19,854 nucleotides of DNA from S012-113 sp965368405. GTDB taxonomy: Bacteria; Bacteroidota; Bacteroidia; Cytophagales; Cyclobacteriaceae. The notes beneath the pieces were generated by a model. That model was not told the origin of the DNA and made no database searches. It saw only the letters and a list, made by a program, of their open reading frames with translations. A program made the translations under genes and the position numbers. Positions 5,760-14,157 of this stretch are shown piece by piece; positions within the stretch are counted from its first letter, which is position 1, and each line of letters starts with the position of its first letter. The DNA lies in NCBI GenBank assembly GCA_965368405.1, contig CBDUMS010000072.1, positions 1-19,854 on the forward strand, read 5' to 3'.

Positions 5760-8390
5760 TTATTCTTCGTGCATTATTTTTTCAGTCTCTTCTTCCTTAA
5801 ACTTCATTACCAGATTAAGGGCATCGGGAACTACATCGCTACAGAACACAAGGAGTGATCCTTTCTTGGCATTTTTAATAGCATAGGTAATTGCCTCTTC
5901 TTCCGATGGAATAATGGTAACGGGTTTATTAGGGTCTATACTTTTTATACCACCATGAATCATATCGATTAATTCCTGTTCTGTTTTGCCTCTAAGATGC
6001 TTGTCCTGTCGGATGATTATCTCATCAAACATTTCGGCAGCAACCTGTCCCACTTCGTGATTGTCTTCCGGACGTCGATCGCCAATACCGGCAATCATGC
6101 CCACTTTAGGAGCGCCCTTCATTTTCTTGGTCATCTCGTGAAGTGCACGAAGACCAGCTGGATTGTGTGCATAATCTAAGAGGACATTAAATTCTCTGAA
6201 CCTGAATAGATTTAGTCTTCCTGGAGTTTGGGTAGGGGAAGGAATGAATGATTCTATAGAAACCTTAAGGTCTTCGATCGAAAAGCCTCGAATATAGCCT
6301 GCTAATACTGCTGCAAGTACGTTTTGAATCATGAACAATGCTTTGCCTTCAAATGTTAGCGGAACGGTCATGGCTTTCGTAATGCGCATTTTCCATTCTC
6401 CTTTACAGATGGTAATATATCCGTTCTCATACACGGCGGCAAGCCCGCCTTGTTTAGCGTGACGGATCATTCGTTTGTTTTTCTCATCGAGGGAAAAGAG
6501 GGCTATTTTCGACTTAACACCCTTCCGCATATCATACACTAAATCATCATCGGCATTCAATATGGCGTATCCTTCGGGAAAAACCGTTTCGGGAACAACC
6601 CCCTTAACTCTGGCAAGTTGCTCAATCGTATTGATGCCCTTCATACCAAGATGATCGGCAGAAACATTGGTAACAATGGCTATATCGCAGTTCTTAAAGC
6701 CTAATCCAGCCCTGAGTAGTCCACCACGAGCCGATTCTAACACAGCAAAATCAACAGTAGGGTCCTTAAGTACAAACTCGGCACTAGCCGGGCCTGTGCA
6801 ATCACCCGTCATCATTAGTCTATTCTGTATATATACACCATCGGTGGTAGTATAGCCTACCTTATAGCCTTTCATCCTTGCTATATGTGCCACCAGCCTT
6901 GTAGTTGTGGTTTTACCATTAGTACCCGCTACAGCTACAATCGGTATACGCGATGTTGCATCATGTGGATAGAGCATATCCACTACATGTCCAGCAACAT
7001 TACGAGGCAGACCATCGGCAGGAGCAAGGTGCATTCTAAAGCCAGGTCCCGCATTAACTTCTAAAACGGCCCCACCGGTATCGGGCAGAGGTTCATCGAT
7101 ATGGTGTGTCATAATATCGATACCGCAGATATCGAGATCTACGATTTTAGAAATTCGTTCTGCCATAAACTTATTATAGGGATGCACAATGTCAGTTACA
7201 TCTTCGGCAGTGCCACCCGTACTAAGGTTAGCGGTGTCTTTAAGAACCAGTTTCTCACCTTTCTTTAAAACAGTATCTACAGTCTTGCCCTCCTCCTTTA
7301 AAATGCTGAGCGTTAAGTCATTAATTTCAATCATGGTAAGCACTTCTTCATGGCCATAACCACGACGCGGGTCTTCGTTTACTTTGTCAACTAATTGCTG
7401 AACAGTAGATTTTCCATCACCTATTACATGCGCTGGAGTTCGTTTAGCGGCTGCTACTAGTTTATGATCAATAACTAATAGTCTATAGTCTTCGCCAGTA
7501 ATATACTTTTCAACAATAACAGAACGAGACACCTTCTTCGCTGCCTCGAATCCTTCCAAGGCTTCTTCCCAAGAATTAATATCGGTTGATATACCTCTGC
7601 CATGATTACCACTAATTGGTTTTATAACCAATGGGTACTTTACATAAGCCACTGCTTCCTTTAAACCTGCTTCCGTTCTAATTATTTCGCCTTTAGGCAC
7701 GGGCACCTCTGCTTGCTCTAATAAATATTTGGTATCTTCTTTATCTCCAGCGATATCTACACCAATATTACTCGTCTGACTCGTAACAGTAGCCTGGATA
7801 CGCTTTTGGTTAACCCCATAGCCTAATTGACATAACGAATACTTGTTAAGGCGCATCCAAGGAATCCCGCGACTTTCTGCCTCGGCAATTATCGATCCTG
7901 TACTCGGCCCAAGTCTAACGCTTTCGCGTATTTCGCGCATTTTCTGAATATGATCCGTTAAATCAAAAGGTTCTGCATCGACAAGTGCCTGTGCGACGTC
8001 AACAGAGAGCTTCGCTACATATCTACCTACTTCTTCCTCCATATAGGCAAATACAACATTATACACGCCTTCTTCACCATAGCCACGGGTACGACCAAAA
8101 CCAACATCCATACCTGCCAAAGTCTGAATCTCTAAAGCAATATGTTCGATAACATGGCCTATCCAGGTGCCTTCTTCAACGCGTTGAAAGAATCCGCCTG
8201 CAGAACCCACTGAGCAGCGATGTTCGTACATAGTGGGGAACATCTTTTCTAAACGATCGAGAAATCCATCAATGGTGTTTGTTGGCCGCTGTTCCATATC
8301 CTCAATGTCTAAAACCATCACAATGAGTTTATGGCGATTAACCGACCAATAATTTGGTCCACGCATTGCTTTAATTTCTCTAATCTTCAT
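5760..8390 (-). CDS. cphA: cyanophycin synthetase
   Basis: This 876-residue enzyme builds cyanophycin, an Asp backbone with Arg on the beta-carboxyls, using ATP. The length is normal for CphA1. The N-terminal domain (about 1-160) starts with MRGPNYWSVNRHKLIVM, a hallmark of the family, and has HVIEH at 79-83, matching the HxxEH metallopeptidase site that makes primers in some CphA enzymes. An ATP-grasp domain follows (about 200-480; PLVIKPISGNHGRGIS is its nucleotide-binding strand and loop). The C-terminal part is a Mur-ligase-like domain with P-loop GTNGKT (489-494), ESARGGLLRAG, and DYAHNPAG. The neighbours are cyanophycinase, divergent across a short spacer, and an isoaspartyl dipeptidase. 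Together they make a full storage and recycling set for nitrogen, carbon and arginine. It acts in the cytoplasm, where the polymer forms granules. Confidence 0.97.
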   Translation of the reverse strand: MKIREIKAMRGPNYWSVNRHKLIVMVLDIEDMEQRPTNTIDGFLDRLEKMFPTMYEHRCSVGSAGGFFQRVEEGTWIGHVIEHIALEIQTLAGMDVGFGRTRGYGEEGVYNVVFAYMEEEVGRYVAKLSVDVAQALVDAEPFDLTDHIQKMREIRESVRLGPSTGSIIAEAESRGIPWMRLNKYSLCQLGYGVNQKRIQATVTSQTSNIGVDIAGDKEDTKYLLEQAEVPVPKGEIIRTEAGLKEAVAYVKYPLVIKPISGNHGRGISTDINSWEEALEGFEAAKKVSRSVIVEKYITGEDYRLLVIDHKLVAAAKRTPAHVIGDGKSTVQQLVDKVNEDPRRGYGHEEVLTMIEINDLTLSILKEEGKTVDTVLKKGEKLVLKDTANLSTGGTAEDVTDIVHPYNKFMAERISKIVDLDICGIDIMTHHIDEPLPDTGGAVLEVNAGPGFRMHLAPADGLPRNVAGHVVDMLYPHDATSRIPIVAVAGTNGKTTTTRLVAHIARMKGYKVGYTTTDGVYIQNRLMMTGDCTGPASAEFVLKDPTVDFAVLESARGGLLRAGLGFKNCDIAIVTNVSADHLGMKGINTIEQLARVKGVVPETVFPEGYAILNADDDLVYDMRKGVKSKIALFSLDEKNKRMIRHAKQGGLAAVYENGYITICKGEWKMRITKAMTVPLTFEGKALFMIQNVLAAVLAGYIRGFSIEDLKVSIESFIPSPTQTPGRLNLFRFREFNVLLDYAHNPAGLRALHEMTKKMKGAPKVGMIAGIGDRRPEDNHEVGQVAAEMFDEIIIRQDKHLRGKTEQELIDMIHGGIKSIDPNKPVTIIPSEEEAITYAIKNAKKGSLLVFCSDVVPDALNLVMKFKEEETEKIMHEE

Positions 8391-8463
8391 ACAATTAACA
8401 GTTTATTTTATGGAATCCATTACTTCTAGCATAAATATAGATTTTTTACTCAGAAATTATAGC

Positions 8464-8471
8464 CAATTTTG
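8464..8471 (+). promoter_or_regulatory. possible -7 element for cyanophycinase
   Basis: CAATTTTG is one mismatch from TAnnTTTG and lies about 30 bases before the ATG at 8502. That spacing supports the ATG rather than the upstream TTG as the start. No good TTG-type -33 element is visible at the expected distance, so this is weak. Confidence 0.25.
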
Positions 8472-8501
8472 CAGCAGTTAATTAAACATAGTATTAGTAG
8501 C

Positions 8502-9359
8502 ATGCAGCAAATTAGTGGCACCCTTATACCGATCGGAGGTAATGAAGACAAAGGGGAGTTAAATGAAGATGAGGGTTTAGACTTTATCGAAGAAGGAATA
8601 TTATCCCACGTAGTGCGTGAAAGCGGCGGTTTAGATGCTAAAATTGTGGTAATCCCAACAGCCTCGAGCATCCCCGACATTGTTGGCCAAAACTATCTTG
8701 ATGCCTTTCAAAAATTATCCTGCACGAATGTTCAGGTGTTAAATATTACGGAAAGTAAGCAATGCGAAGATTCAGAAACATTAGCTATTATTCGGAATGC
8801 AGACTGCTTAATGTTCTCAGGTGGAAATCAATCGAGAATTACAAGTATAATAGGTAATACTACAATGCATGAAATATTAGCGCAGCGCTATATTAATGAG
8901 GATTTTGTTATTGCTGGCACCAGTGCTGGGGCTATGGCTATGGCCAAAGAAATGATAGCCGGAGGAAGCAGTAAAGAAGCTATGCAGAAAGGAGCTGTGA
9001 TAATGCGAGATGGGTTAAACCTCATTTCAGACCTAGTTATCGACACTCATTTCATTCGAAGAGGTCGATTTGGACGATTAGCTGAGGCAATTGCCATTCA
9101 CCCTAGACTTATAGGAGTTGGACTCGCAGAAGATACCGGAATCATTATTAAAAATGGTCGTGAATTTAAGGTGATTGGCTCAGGAATGATTATTGTTTTC
9201 GATGCAAATGAGGTAACGCATAATGCACATAGTGCGCTTGAAGAAGGTACACCTATGTCGTTGGCAGGTCTAACTACGCATATCTTAGCCAATGGCGATC
9301 GTTTTACGCTGGAAGACCGCAAAACAACAGTGTTACCGTTGAACGAGGAATTTGTTTAA
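8502..9359 (+). CDS. cphB: cyanophycinase (peptidase family S51)
   Basis: This 285-residue serine exopeptidase cuts cyanophycin to beta-Asp-Arg dipeptides. The nucleophile is Ser141 in GTSAGA. His183 (DTHF) and Glu210 (LAEDTG) match the catalytic residues of characterised CphB at a constant offset. The N-terminus GTLIPIGGNEDKG and GGNQ (107-110) are typical. I chose the ATG at 8502. The frame stays open to a TTG at 8469, but that would add 11 unconserved residues and overlap the possible promoter. There is no signal peptide, so it is the intracellular form that mobilises stored polymer. It diverges from cphA across 111 bases and converges on the isoaspartyl dipeptidase, whose stop codon directly abuts its own. 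Confidence 0.96.
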   Translation: MQQISGTLIPIGGNEDKGELNEDEGLDFIEEGILSHVVRESGGLDAKIVVIPTASSIPDIVGQNYLDAFQKLSCTNVQVLNITESKQCEDSETLAIIRNADCLMFSGGNQSRITSIIGNTTMHEILAQRYINEDFVIAGTSAGAMAMAKEMIAGGSSKEAMQKGAVIMRDGLNLISDLVIDTHFIRRGRFGRLAEAIAIHPRLIGVGLAEDTGIIIKNGREFKVIGSGMIIVFDANEVTHNAHSALEEGTPMSLAGLTTHILANGDRFTLEDRKTTVLPLNEEFV

Positions 9360-10292
9360 TTAGCCACCGTAAATCGCTACTTCATTTAGGCCGCTATTAT
9401 TCCTTTGGCCTCGGTACATCCCTTCAGTATTAAAGCTCAGGCTAATATTACCTGCAGTATCGATGGCAATAAGACCGCCATCACCGCCGATATCTATGAG
9501 CCTTTTATGAACGACTTCATGGCAAGCCGCTTCGAGGCTTAAGCCTTTATATTCCATAAGACACGACACATCGTAGGCGACTACGCCGCGGATAAAAAAC
9601 TCACCGCTGCCGGTGCAGGAAACAGCACAGGTTTTGTTATTCGCGTAATTTCCTGCCCCAATCATGGGGCTATCACCAACTCTTCCGAATTGTTTATTGG
9701 TCATGCCCCCAGTAGATGTTGCTGCGGCAATATTGCCTTCCTGATCGAGCGCTACTGCTCCAACAGTCCCGAACTTACGGTCTTTACTCTGGCTATGATC
9801 CAACTGAAAATCATTACTATCTTTTAGTGCTAACCATTGCTGATGTCTGAATTCATCAAAGAAATATTCCTTATCCCTGAATTCGCAGTTCTTAAGCTTG
9901 GCAAATTGCGCTGCACCCTGGCCCGTTAAAAATACATGTTCAGACTCCACCATAACTAAACGAGCTAAAGTAATCGGGTTTTTTATACCTTCAATGGCCG
10001 ATACTGCGCCTGCTGCCAGTGATTTGCCATCCATAATCGATGCATCCATTTCATGGGTGCCTTCATGGGTAAAAACTGATCCTTTACCTGCATTGAACAA
10101 AGGGCTGTCTTCCAGCGCTTTTACAGCGATTTCTACAGCTGTTACTGCTGTTTCTCCGATTTCCAGTGAATTATATCCGGCATCTAAAGCCTGCTGCAAT
10201 GCAGCGCTGTATTTATCTTCTTTTTCAACGGACATTTCAGATTGGAGAATTGTTCCTGCTCCTCCATGAATAGCTATTCCAAACTTGCTCAT
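9360..10292 (-). CDS. iaaA: isoaspartyl peptidase / type III L-asparaginase (Ntn hydrolase)
   Basis: This 310-residue protein belongs to the plant-type asparaginase family of N-terminal nucleophile hydrolases, which cleave beta-aspartyl dipeptides and often L-asparagine. The precursor is expected to self-cleave before Thr176 in the segment KFGTVGAVA. The conserved ATSTGGMTNK (191-200), RVGDSPMIGAG and TGSGE segments of the substrate site are present, as is the N-terminal AIHGGAG. No signal peptide is seen, so it should be cytoplasmic. Next to cyanophycin synthetase and cyanophycinase, the obvious job is to split beta-Asp-Arg into aspartate and arginine, the last step of cyanophycin use. That role is inferred from the context. 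A perfect TAnnTTTG box (complement of 10297-10304) lies just upstream of the ATG. Confidence 0.95.
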   Translation of the reverse strand: MSKFGIAIHGGAGTILQSEMSVEKEDKYSAALQQALDAGYNSLEIGETAVTAVEIAVKALEDSPLFNAGKGSVFTHEGTHEMDASIMDGKSLAAGAVSAIEGIKNPITLARLVMVESEHVFLTGQGAAQFAKLKNCEFRDKEYFFDEFRHQQWLALKDSNDFQLDHSQSKDRKFGTVGAVALDQEGNIAAATSTGGMTNKQFGRVGDSPMIGAGNYANNKTCAVSCTGSGEFFIRGVVAYDVSCLMEYKGLSLEAACHEVVHKRLIDIGGDGGLIAIDTAGNISLSFNTEGMYRGQRNNSGLNEVAIYGG

Positions 10293-10469
10293 GACGCAAA
10301 GCTAATAAAGATTATCGGGGTAGAATATTGTATAAAATTGAAAGCAAGATCATTGTTGGGAAAATTGAGAAAGTTTTTATGAACATCTATAATTCGTTCC
10401 GCTGATATAAATATTGGGTTAAATCTGAATAGGAGAGCATAACTTTAGTACAGAATCAAATCTCCTAAA
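10293..10469. other. divergent spacer between iaaA and the serine hydrolase operon
   Basis: This AT-rich spacer of 177 bases must hold promoters for both directions. On the minus strand, TAGCTTTG (complement of 10297-10304) fits the -7 consensus. On the plus strand, TAAATCTG near 10421 is one mismatch away. Neither has a convincing -33 partner. Confidence 0.35.
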
Positions 10470-11885
10470 ATGAAGAAGCTCCTCAATCATTCCGTTATTT
10501 TACTTATTGCATTGCTGTTTAGCTTAAACACAACTGCCCAACTCAGTAAAGAAAAGATAAGTCGCATCGATAGTCTGTTTATTGCATGGAATGCTCCCAA
10601 TCAGCCTGGTGGAACTATTGGGATACGTCAAAATGGCAACCTGGTCTATGCTAAAGCCTTTGGATTGGCCAGTTTAGAATACCTTGTGCCTAATTCACCC
10701 GGCACTCAATTCAATATTGCATCAATTTCGAAGCAGTTTACAGCATTAGCAATTGTAAAACTCCAGTTAGAAGGAAAGCTGTCGATCGATGCCGATATTC
10801 GGGAATACCTTCCTGAGCTCCCTGAATTTGACCATAAAATTACCACTCGACATATGTTACACCACACCAGTGGTCTGAGGAGCCTCCATGCCATGCTGGG
10901 CCTTGCCGGATGGCGTGGTGATGATACACGTACCAATGAGGATTTACTGAGGTTTGTCCTCAAGCAAAAAGACTTAAATTTCAAACCAGGCGATGAGTAC
11001 ATGTACTGTAATACGGGATACATTCTAATGGCCATTATTGTAGAACGACTGACTGGCGAGAATTTTGCCAGCTGGATGGATCGTGAAATATTTGAACCTC
11101 TTGGATTGTATGACACCTATGTAGAAGACAAATACAATAGGGTAGTTCCTAATAATGCCACCTCATATTATTACACCAGAGAAGGCTTGGTACGCTCGGT
11201 TGAATATTGGGGCTATACCGGATCAGGTAATATTCATTCGACTACAGCAGATCTAACAAAATGGTATCGGAACTATTATAATGCTCCGGCTGGCTGGGAA
11301 GAAGCCTTTAAAATGATGCTCACAACCGACCCTTTTAACGATGGGTCACCTCATAATTATGCTTTTGGTGTGAATGTCGGCGAATTGCTCGATCAAAAAA
11401 TGATAGCACATGGCGGCTCAATTGGCGGATTTCGTGCCTATGGTGCTACATTTCCTGATAAAGAGACGGAAGTGGTGATTTTAACCAATTTCTCTTCCTC
11501 AAATTCGGGAAGAAAATTCAATGCTATTGCTAGTATATTATTCGATAAAACGCTGCCGGTACGACCTCCAAGAGATAGTCCGGAAGAAGAACCTCCTTTT
11601 ACTGTATCGAAGGGCGAATTAAACAAAATTAGTGGAGATTACTGGACAGATGAACTGGAAACGATTTATCGCTTTTATGTTGAAGGAGATAAACTCTTCG
11701 GCTTTCACAATAGGTTCGGCGAGTTTGAGTTGGAGCCGCAAGAAGCGAATATTTTTAGACCTAAAGGCATTGGAATCAACAAGATAGAAGTAATTAAAGA
11801 TAAAAAGGGTAATGTTACAGGCATGTTAGTAACCAATTCCAGGGTTAGAAATCTTAAACTTACTAAACTAAATACGCGATTATGA
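10470..11885 (+). CDS. exported serine hydrolase, class C beta-lactamase / D-peptidase family
   Basis: This 471-residue protein has a signal peptide (KK start, hydrophobic core 8-20, likely cut at TTA-Q near residue 23), so it is exported. The penicillin-binding-protein-like catalytic fold follows: nucleophile motif SISK (Ser85, Lys88), YCN (179-181) as the YxN motif, and HGG (314-316) in place of KTG. This pattern fits the serine beta-lactamase-like family, which includes D-aminopeptidases, D,D-peptidases and esterases as well as AmpC enzymes. About 90 C-terminal residues form a separate, probably beta-rich domain of the kind often appended in Bacteroidota. Its stop overlaps the start of the aspartate racemase gene by four bases (ATGA), so the two are coupled. 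The substrate is not known; a peptide containing a D-amino acid is a reasonable inference from the partner gene. Confidence 0.92.
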   Translation: MKKLLNHSVILLIALLFSLNTTAQLSKEKISRIDSLFIAWNAPNQPGGTIGIRQNGNLVYAKAFGLASLEYLVPNSPGTQFNIASISKQFTALAIVKLQLEGKLSIDADIREYLPELPEFDHKITTRHMLHHTSGLRSLHAMLGLAGWRGDDTRTNEDLLRFVLKQKDLNFKPGDEYMYCNTGYILMAIIVERLTGENFASWMDREIFEPLGLYDTYVEDKYNRVVPNNATSYYYTREGLVRSVEYWGYTGSGNIHSTTADLTKWYRNYYNAPAGWEEAFKMMLTTDPFNDGSPHNYAFGVNVGELLDQKMIAHGGSIGGFRAYGATFPDKETEVVILTNFSSSNSGRKFNAIASILFDKTLPVRPPRDSPEEEPPFTVSKGELNKISGDYWTDELETIYRFYVEGDKLFGFHNRFGEFELEPQEANIFRPKGIGINKIEVIKDKKGNVTGMLVTNSRVRNLKLTKLNTRL

Positions 11886-12709
11886 AAATGCTCCCATTCC
11901 TAACGATAAGAATGAAGTATACCTTCGGAATTCTTCTGATTATAGGTTCGGTATTCGTAATCAGTAGCTGTACTGAGCCTAGACCGTCGCCTCCTGCAGG
12001 CAATGAGGTAACCATGGGCATATTCGGTGGTATGGGTCCCGAAGCAACTGCAGATCTCTACCAGCAGGTACTTCGGTTAGTGCCAGCTGAGAAGGACCAG
12101 GAGCATATCCCTACCATCATTTTTAGTAATCCTAAGGTGCCCGATCGGATGGCAGCCATAAGAAACGGCGGTGAAGAGATTTTGCCATATCTTGAATACA
12201 GTGTTAAGAAGCTAGAAGCGTCTGGTGCATCTTTTATTGCTATTCCTTGCAATACGGTACATTATTTTTATGACGAAATGGATAAGGTCGTCAATATTCC
12301 AATCATCAATATGATCAAGGAAACTGCTCTGGAAACTCAAAAACTTTATCCAGATAAAAAGAAAATTGGCTTGTTGGCTACCTCAGGAACTATAGAATCT
12401 GGACTTTATACAAAAGAGCTCGAGAAATTAGGGTACGAGGTTATAGTACCAACAGACTCCATCGAGACCCACATGGTTATGAAGGCGGTTGCAGGGATTA
12501 AAGCGAAATCAAGGCCAGAGACTAATGAGGATTTATTAGCCATTGCGGGTCAGTATTTAATGGATAATGGGGCTGAAGTAATCGTACTTGGTTGCACCGA
12601 GATACCTTTAGCCTATAATCCTGCCCGAGTAGATTTGCCGGCAATCAATGCGACTCAAGTGCTCGCAAAGAAATCTATCGAAGTTTATAATGACCTGAAC
12701 ACTAATTGA
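11882..12709 (+). CDS. aspartate/glutamate racemase family protein, predicted lipoprotein
   Basis: This 275-residue protein matches the cofactor-independent Asp/Glu racemase family. Both catalytic cysteines are present: Cys123 in IPCNTVH and Cys238 in LGCTEIP. The N-terminal GIFGGMGPEATADLY is typical of aspartate racemases. Unusually, it begins with a hydrophobic signal and a lipobox (ISSC, Cys30) followed by a Pro/Ser-rich linker, so it should be a lipoprotein facing the periplasm or outside. The start at 11882 overlaps the previous stop (ATGA); an alternative ATG at 11912 would give a more usual 20-residue lipoprotein signal. It is coupled to an exported serine hydrolase and followed after four bases by a small ORF. 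Interconversion of L- and D-aspartate outside the cytoplasm is inferred. Confidence 0.9.
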   Translation: MKMLPFLTIRMKYTFGILLIIGSVFVISSCTEPRPSPPAGNEVTMGIFGGMGPEATADLYQQVLRLVPAEKDQEHIPTIIFSNPKVPDRMAAIRNGGEEILPYLEYSVKKLEASGASFIAIPCNTVHYFYDEMDKVVNIPIINMIKETALETQKLYPDKKKIGLLATSGTIESGLYTKELEKLGYEVIVPTDSIETHMVMKAVAGIKAKSRPETNEDLLAIAGQYLMDNGAEVIVLGCTEIPLAYNPARVDLPAINATQVLAKKSIEVYNDLNTN

Positions 12710-12713
12710 TTAT

Positions 12714-12818
12714 ATGCAGTTACTGAAGGCTTTAGTAGAAATATTATTCGGTCTTAAAACTGTGATGGATTACGCAAGTTCTAGGCTCGAAAAGCATCTA
12801 GCTACTCAGGGAGGTTAA
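12714..12818 (+). CDS. candidate 34-residue small protein
   Basis: This short open frame begins four bases after the racemase stop and could be a third gene of the same operon. It encodes a Met start, a run with Leu/Val/Ile/Phe spaced as in an amphipathic helix (QLLKALVEILFGLKTVMDY), then a basic/acidic stretch and a Gly-Gly end. It has no cysteine, no signal peptide and no family that I recognise. Amphipathic helices of this kind can sit on membranes. It does not overlap the oncoming oxidase gene, which ends nine bases further on. Coding is plausible from position and composition, but the frame is short enough to arise by chance. Confidence 0.4.
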   Translation: MQLLKALVEILFGLKTVMDYASSRLEKHLATQGG

Positions 12819-12826
12819 GGACATGC

Positions 12827-13993
12827 CTAGGTGCTGAAGCGCTTCATGCTAAGAAACTCTATTGGTTTGTCCGTCATGCCTTCGATCGCTAGTTCTGACA
12901 GAATTTCTCCGACTACCGGAGCAAATTTGAACCCATGGCCACTAAAGCCAGCGGCAACCAACACATTTTTAGCATCAGGGAGTTTGTCAAGAATGAAATG
13001 CTCGTCTGGCGAATAAGTATACTTACAATGCTTTATCTCGTTTATGCTATCATAGCACCCGGGTATAAATTCATTTAAAAAATGAGTTAACAGGGTAATA
13101 TCTGCTTTATTTGGACTGATCTCAAGAGAATCACCCGCTTCAATAGGAACGCCTGGAAGGTGATAACCTAACTTCATTCCAGAGGGTCCTCCAAATTGCT
13201 TATTCGGTAGGAGAGGAAAGCCGTAGAACAATCCGGGCAAATCCTTTTTATTTATACCCCAGCATGGCATTTTATTAAGTGCGTATTTGGCATCATCTTT
13301 AGTGTTTACCCATGCTACAAGCTGCCGGGTTACCTTTAACTCTGTTCGGAGCTTGGGTGCAATGAGTCCAGACCATGCTCCGGCGGTTAGAATGAGCTTT
13401 TCGGTATTATATGCACCTTTATCTGTAGTAATAGAAATAGAATTGTCATTTTCTTCCCATTTAAGAAGTTTTTCTTGTGTCTTAATCGATGCGCCATGGG
13501 CTACTGCTTGGTTCGCGAAGGTTCTAATCGCCAACTCTGGAATTAAAAAACCAGCATTGTACTCGAAAATAGATTGGTATTCCTCAGGTAAATTAAACTG
13601 CGGAAAGCGATGGTTAGTCTGTTGAGACGATAGTTTTTCTAGAGGAATATCATGCATTTCAGCCGACTTCTGACTGCCTTTGATCAAGAAGTCGTTGGCC
13701 ATGCCACTGTAAAGAATGCCTGTTGGGTAAAAGAGTTTCGTTACTGATTCCACTTCTAGACTCTTCCATAGCTCATAAGATCGCTGTAAAAGAGGTACAT
13801 AATCCGGGTGTTCGAAATACGCCTGCCTTATTAACCGGCTCTGACCACCATGAGAGCCATTTTCGTGCGCTATACCGAATTGTTCTATGCCCAGAACCCT
13901 AAGTCCTTGCTTAGCCAAATAATAGCAGGTAGCAGCGCCCATGCTGCCTACGCCGATAACTGCTACATCGAACACATTCTCTTTTTGAGACAT
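12827..13993 (-). CDS. solA: monomeric sarcosine oxidase / N-methyltryptophan oxidase family flavoenzyme
   Basis: This 388-residue FAD enzyme oxidises N-methyl or related secondary amino acids with oxygen, giving hydrogen peroxide and, from sarcosine, glycine and formaldehyde. The dinucleotide-binding loop is GVGSMG (14-19), followed by the acidic residue of IEQF. SHGGQSRLIRQAY (47-59) is the conserved flavin-contact segment of this family. Cys323 in HCKYTYSPDEHF matches the cysteine that holds FAD covalently in monomeric sarcosine oxidase. GFSGHGFKFAP near the C-terminus is also conserved. No signal peptide is visible. It converges on the small ORF and racemase genes and diverges from a secreted protein. 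Which amino acid it uses cannot be read from the sequence, so the symbol is only a family label. A role in pipecolate or sarcosine use is possible. Confidence 0.9.
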   Translation of the reverse strand: MSQKENVFDVAVIGVGSMGAATCYYLAKQGLRVLGIEQFGIAHENGSHGGQSRLIRQAYFEHPDYVPLLQRSYELWKSLEVESVTKLFYPTGILYSGMANDFLIKGSQKSAEMHDIPLEKLSSQQTNHRFPQFNLPEEYQSIFEYNAGFLIPELAIRTFANQAVAHGASIKTQEKLLKWEENDNSISITTDKGAYNTEKLILTAGAWSGLIAPKLRTELKVTRQLVAWVNTKDDAKYALNKMPCWGINKKDLPGLFYGFPLLPNKQFGGPSGMKLGYHLPGVPIEAGDSLEISPNKADITLLTHFLNEFIPGCYDSINEIKHCKYTYSPDEHFILDKLPDAKNVLVAAGFSGHGFKFAPVVGEILSELAIEGMTDKPIEFLSMKRFST

Positions 13994-14157
13994 ATGATAT
14001 GATTAGGTTGATATACTGGCAAGGTAGCATTTTCATTACCTGAAATCAATATAAATTATGTAAGCGAGTCTTTTGTTGCTAAACCTGTGAAGTGCTTCTT
14101 GCGTTACACTATTCAATCACAATCACTAATTTTTAAGATAGATAAACCTAATTTGCC
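13994..14157. other. divergent spacer between the oxidase and a secreted-protein gene
   Basis: This 164-base AT-rich spacer should hold both promoters. Upstream of the oxidase, TACCTTGC (complement of 14019-14026) with TTG 20 bases further up is a partial fit to the Bacteroidota consensus. I see no other structure and no open frame that looks coding. Confidence 0.3.

Noticed and set aside
8469..8501. TTG start giving an 11-residue longer cyanophycinase
   Set aside because: The extra residues are not conserved in the family, TTG starts are rare, and the TTG itself lies in the possible -7 promoter box. The ATG at 8502 gives the normal N-terminus and catalytic spacing.
9898..10269. 123-codon open frame antisense to iaaA
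   Set aside because: It is a shadow frame within a well-supported gene and has no recognisable motif.
10706..11116. 136-codon open frame antisense to the serine hydrolase
   Set aside because: It overlaps the catalytic domain of a clear gene and its translation has no family features.
13287..13625. 112-codon open frame antisense to the oxidase
   Set aside because: It is a shadow of the conserved oxidase frame with no independent support.
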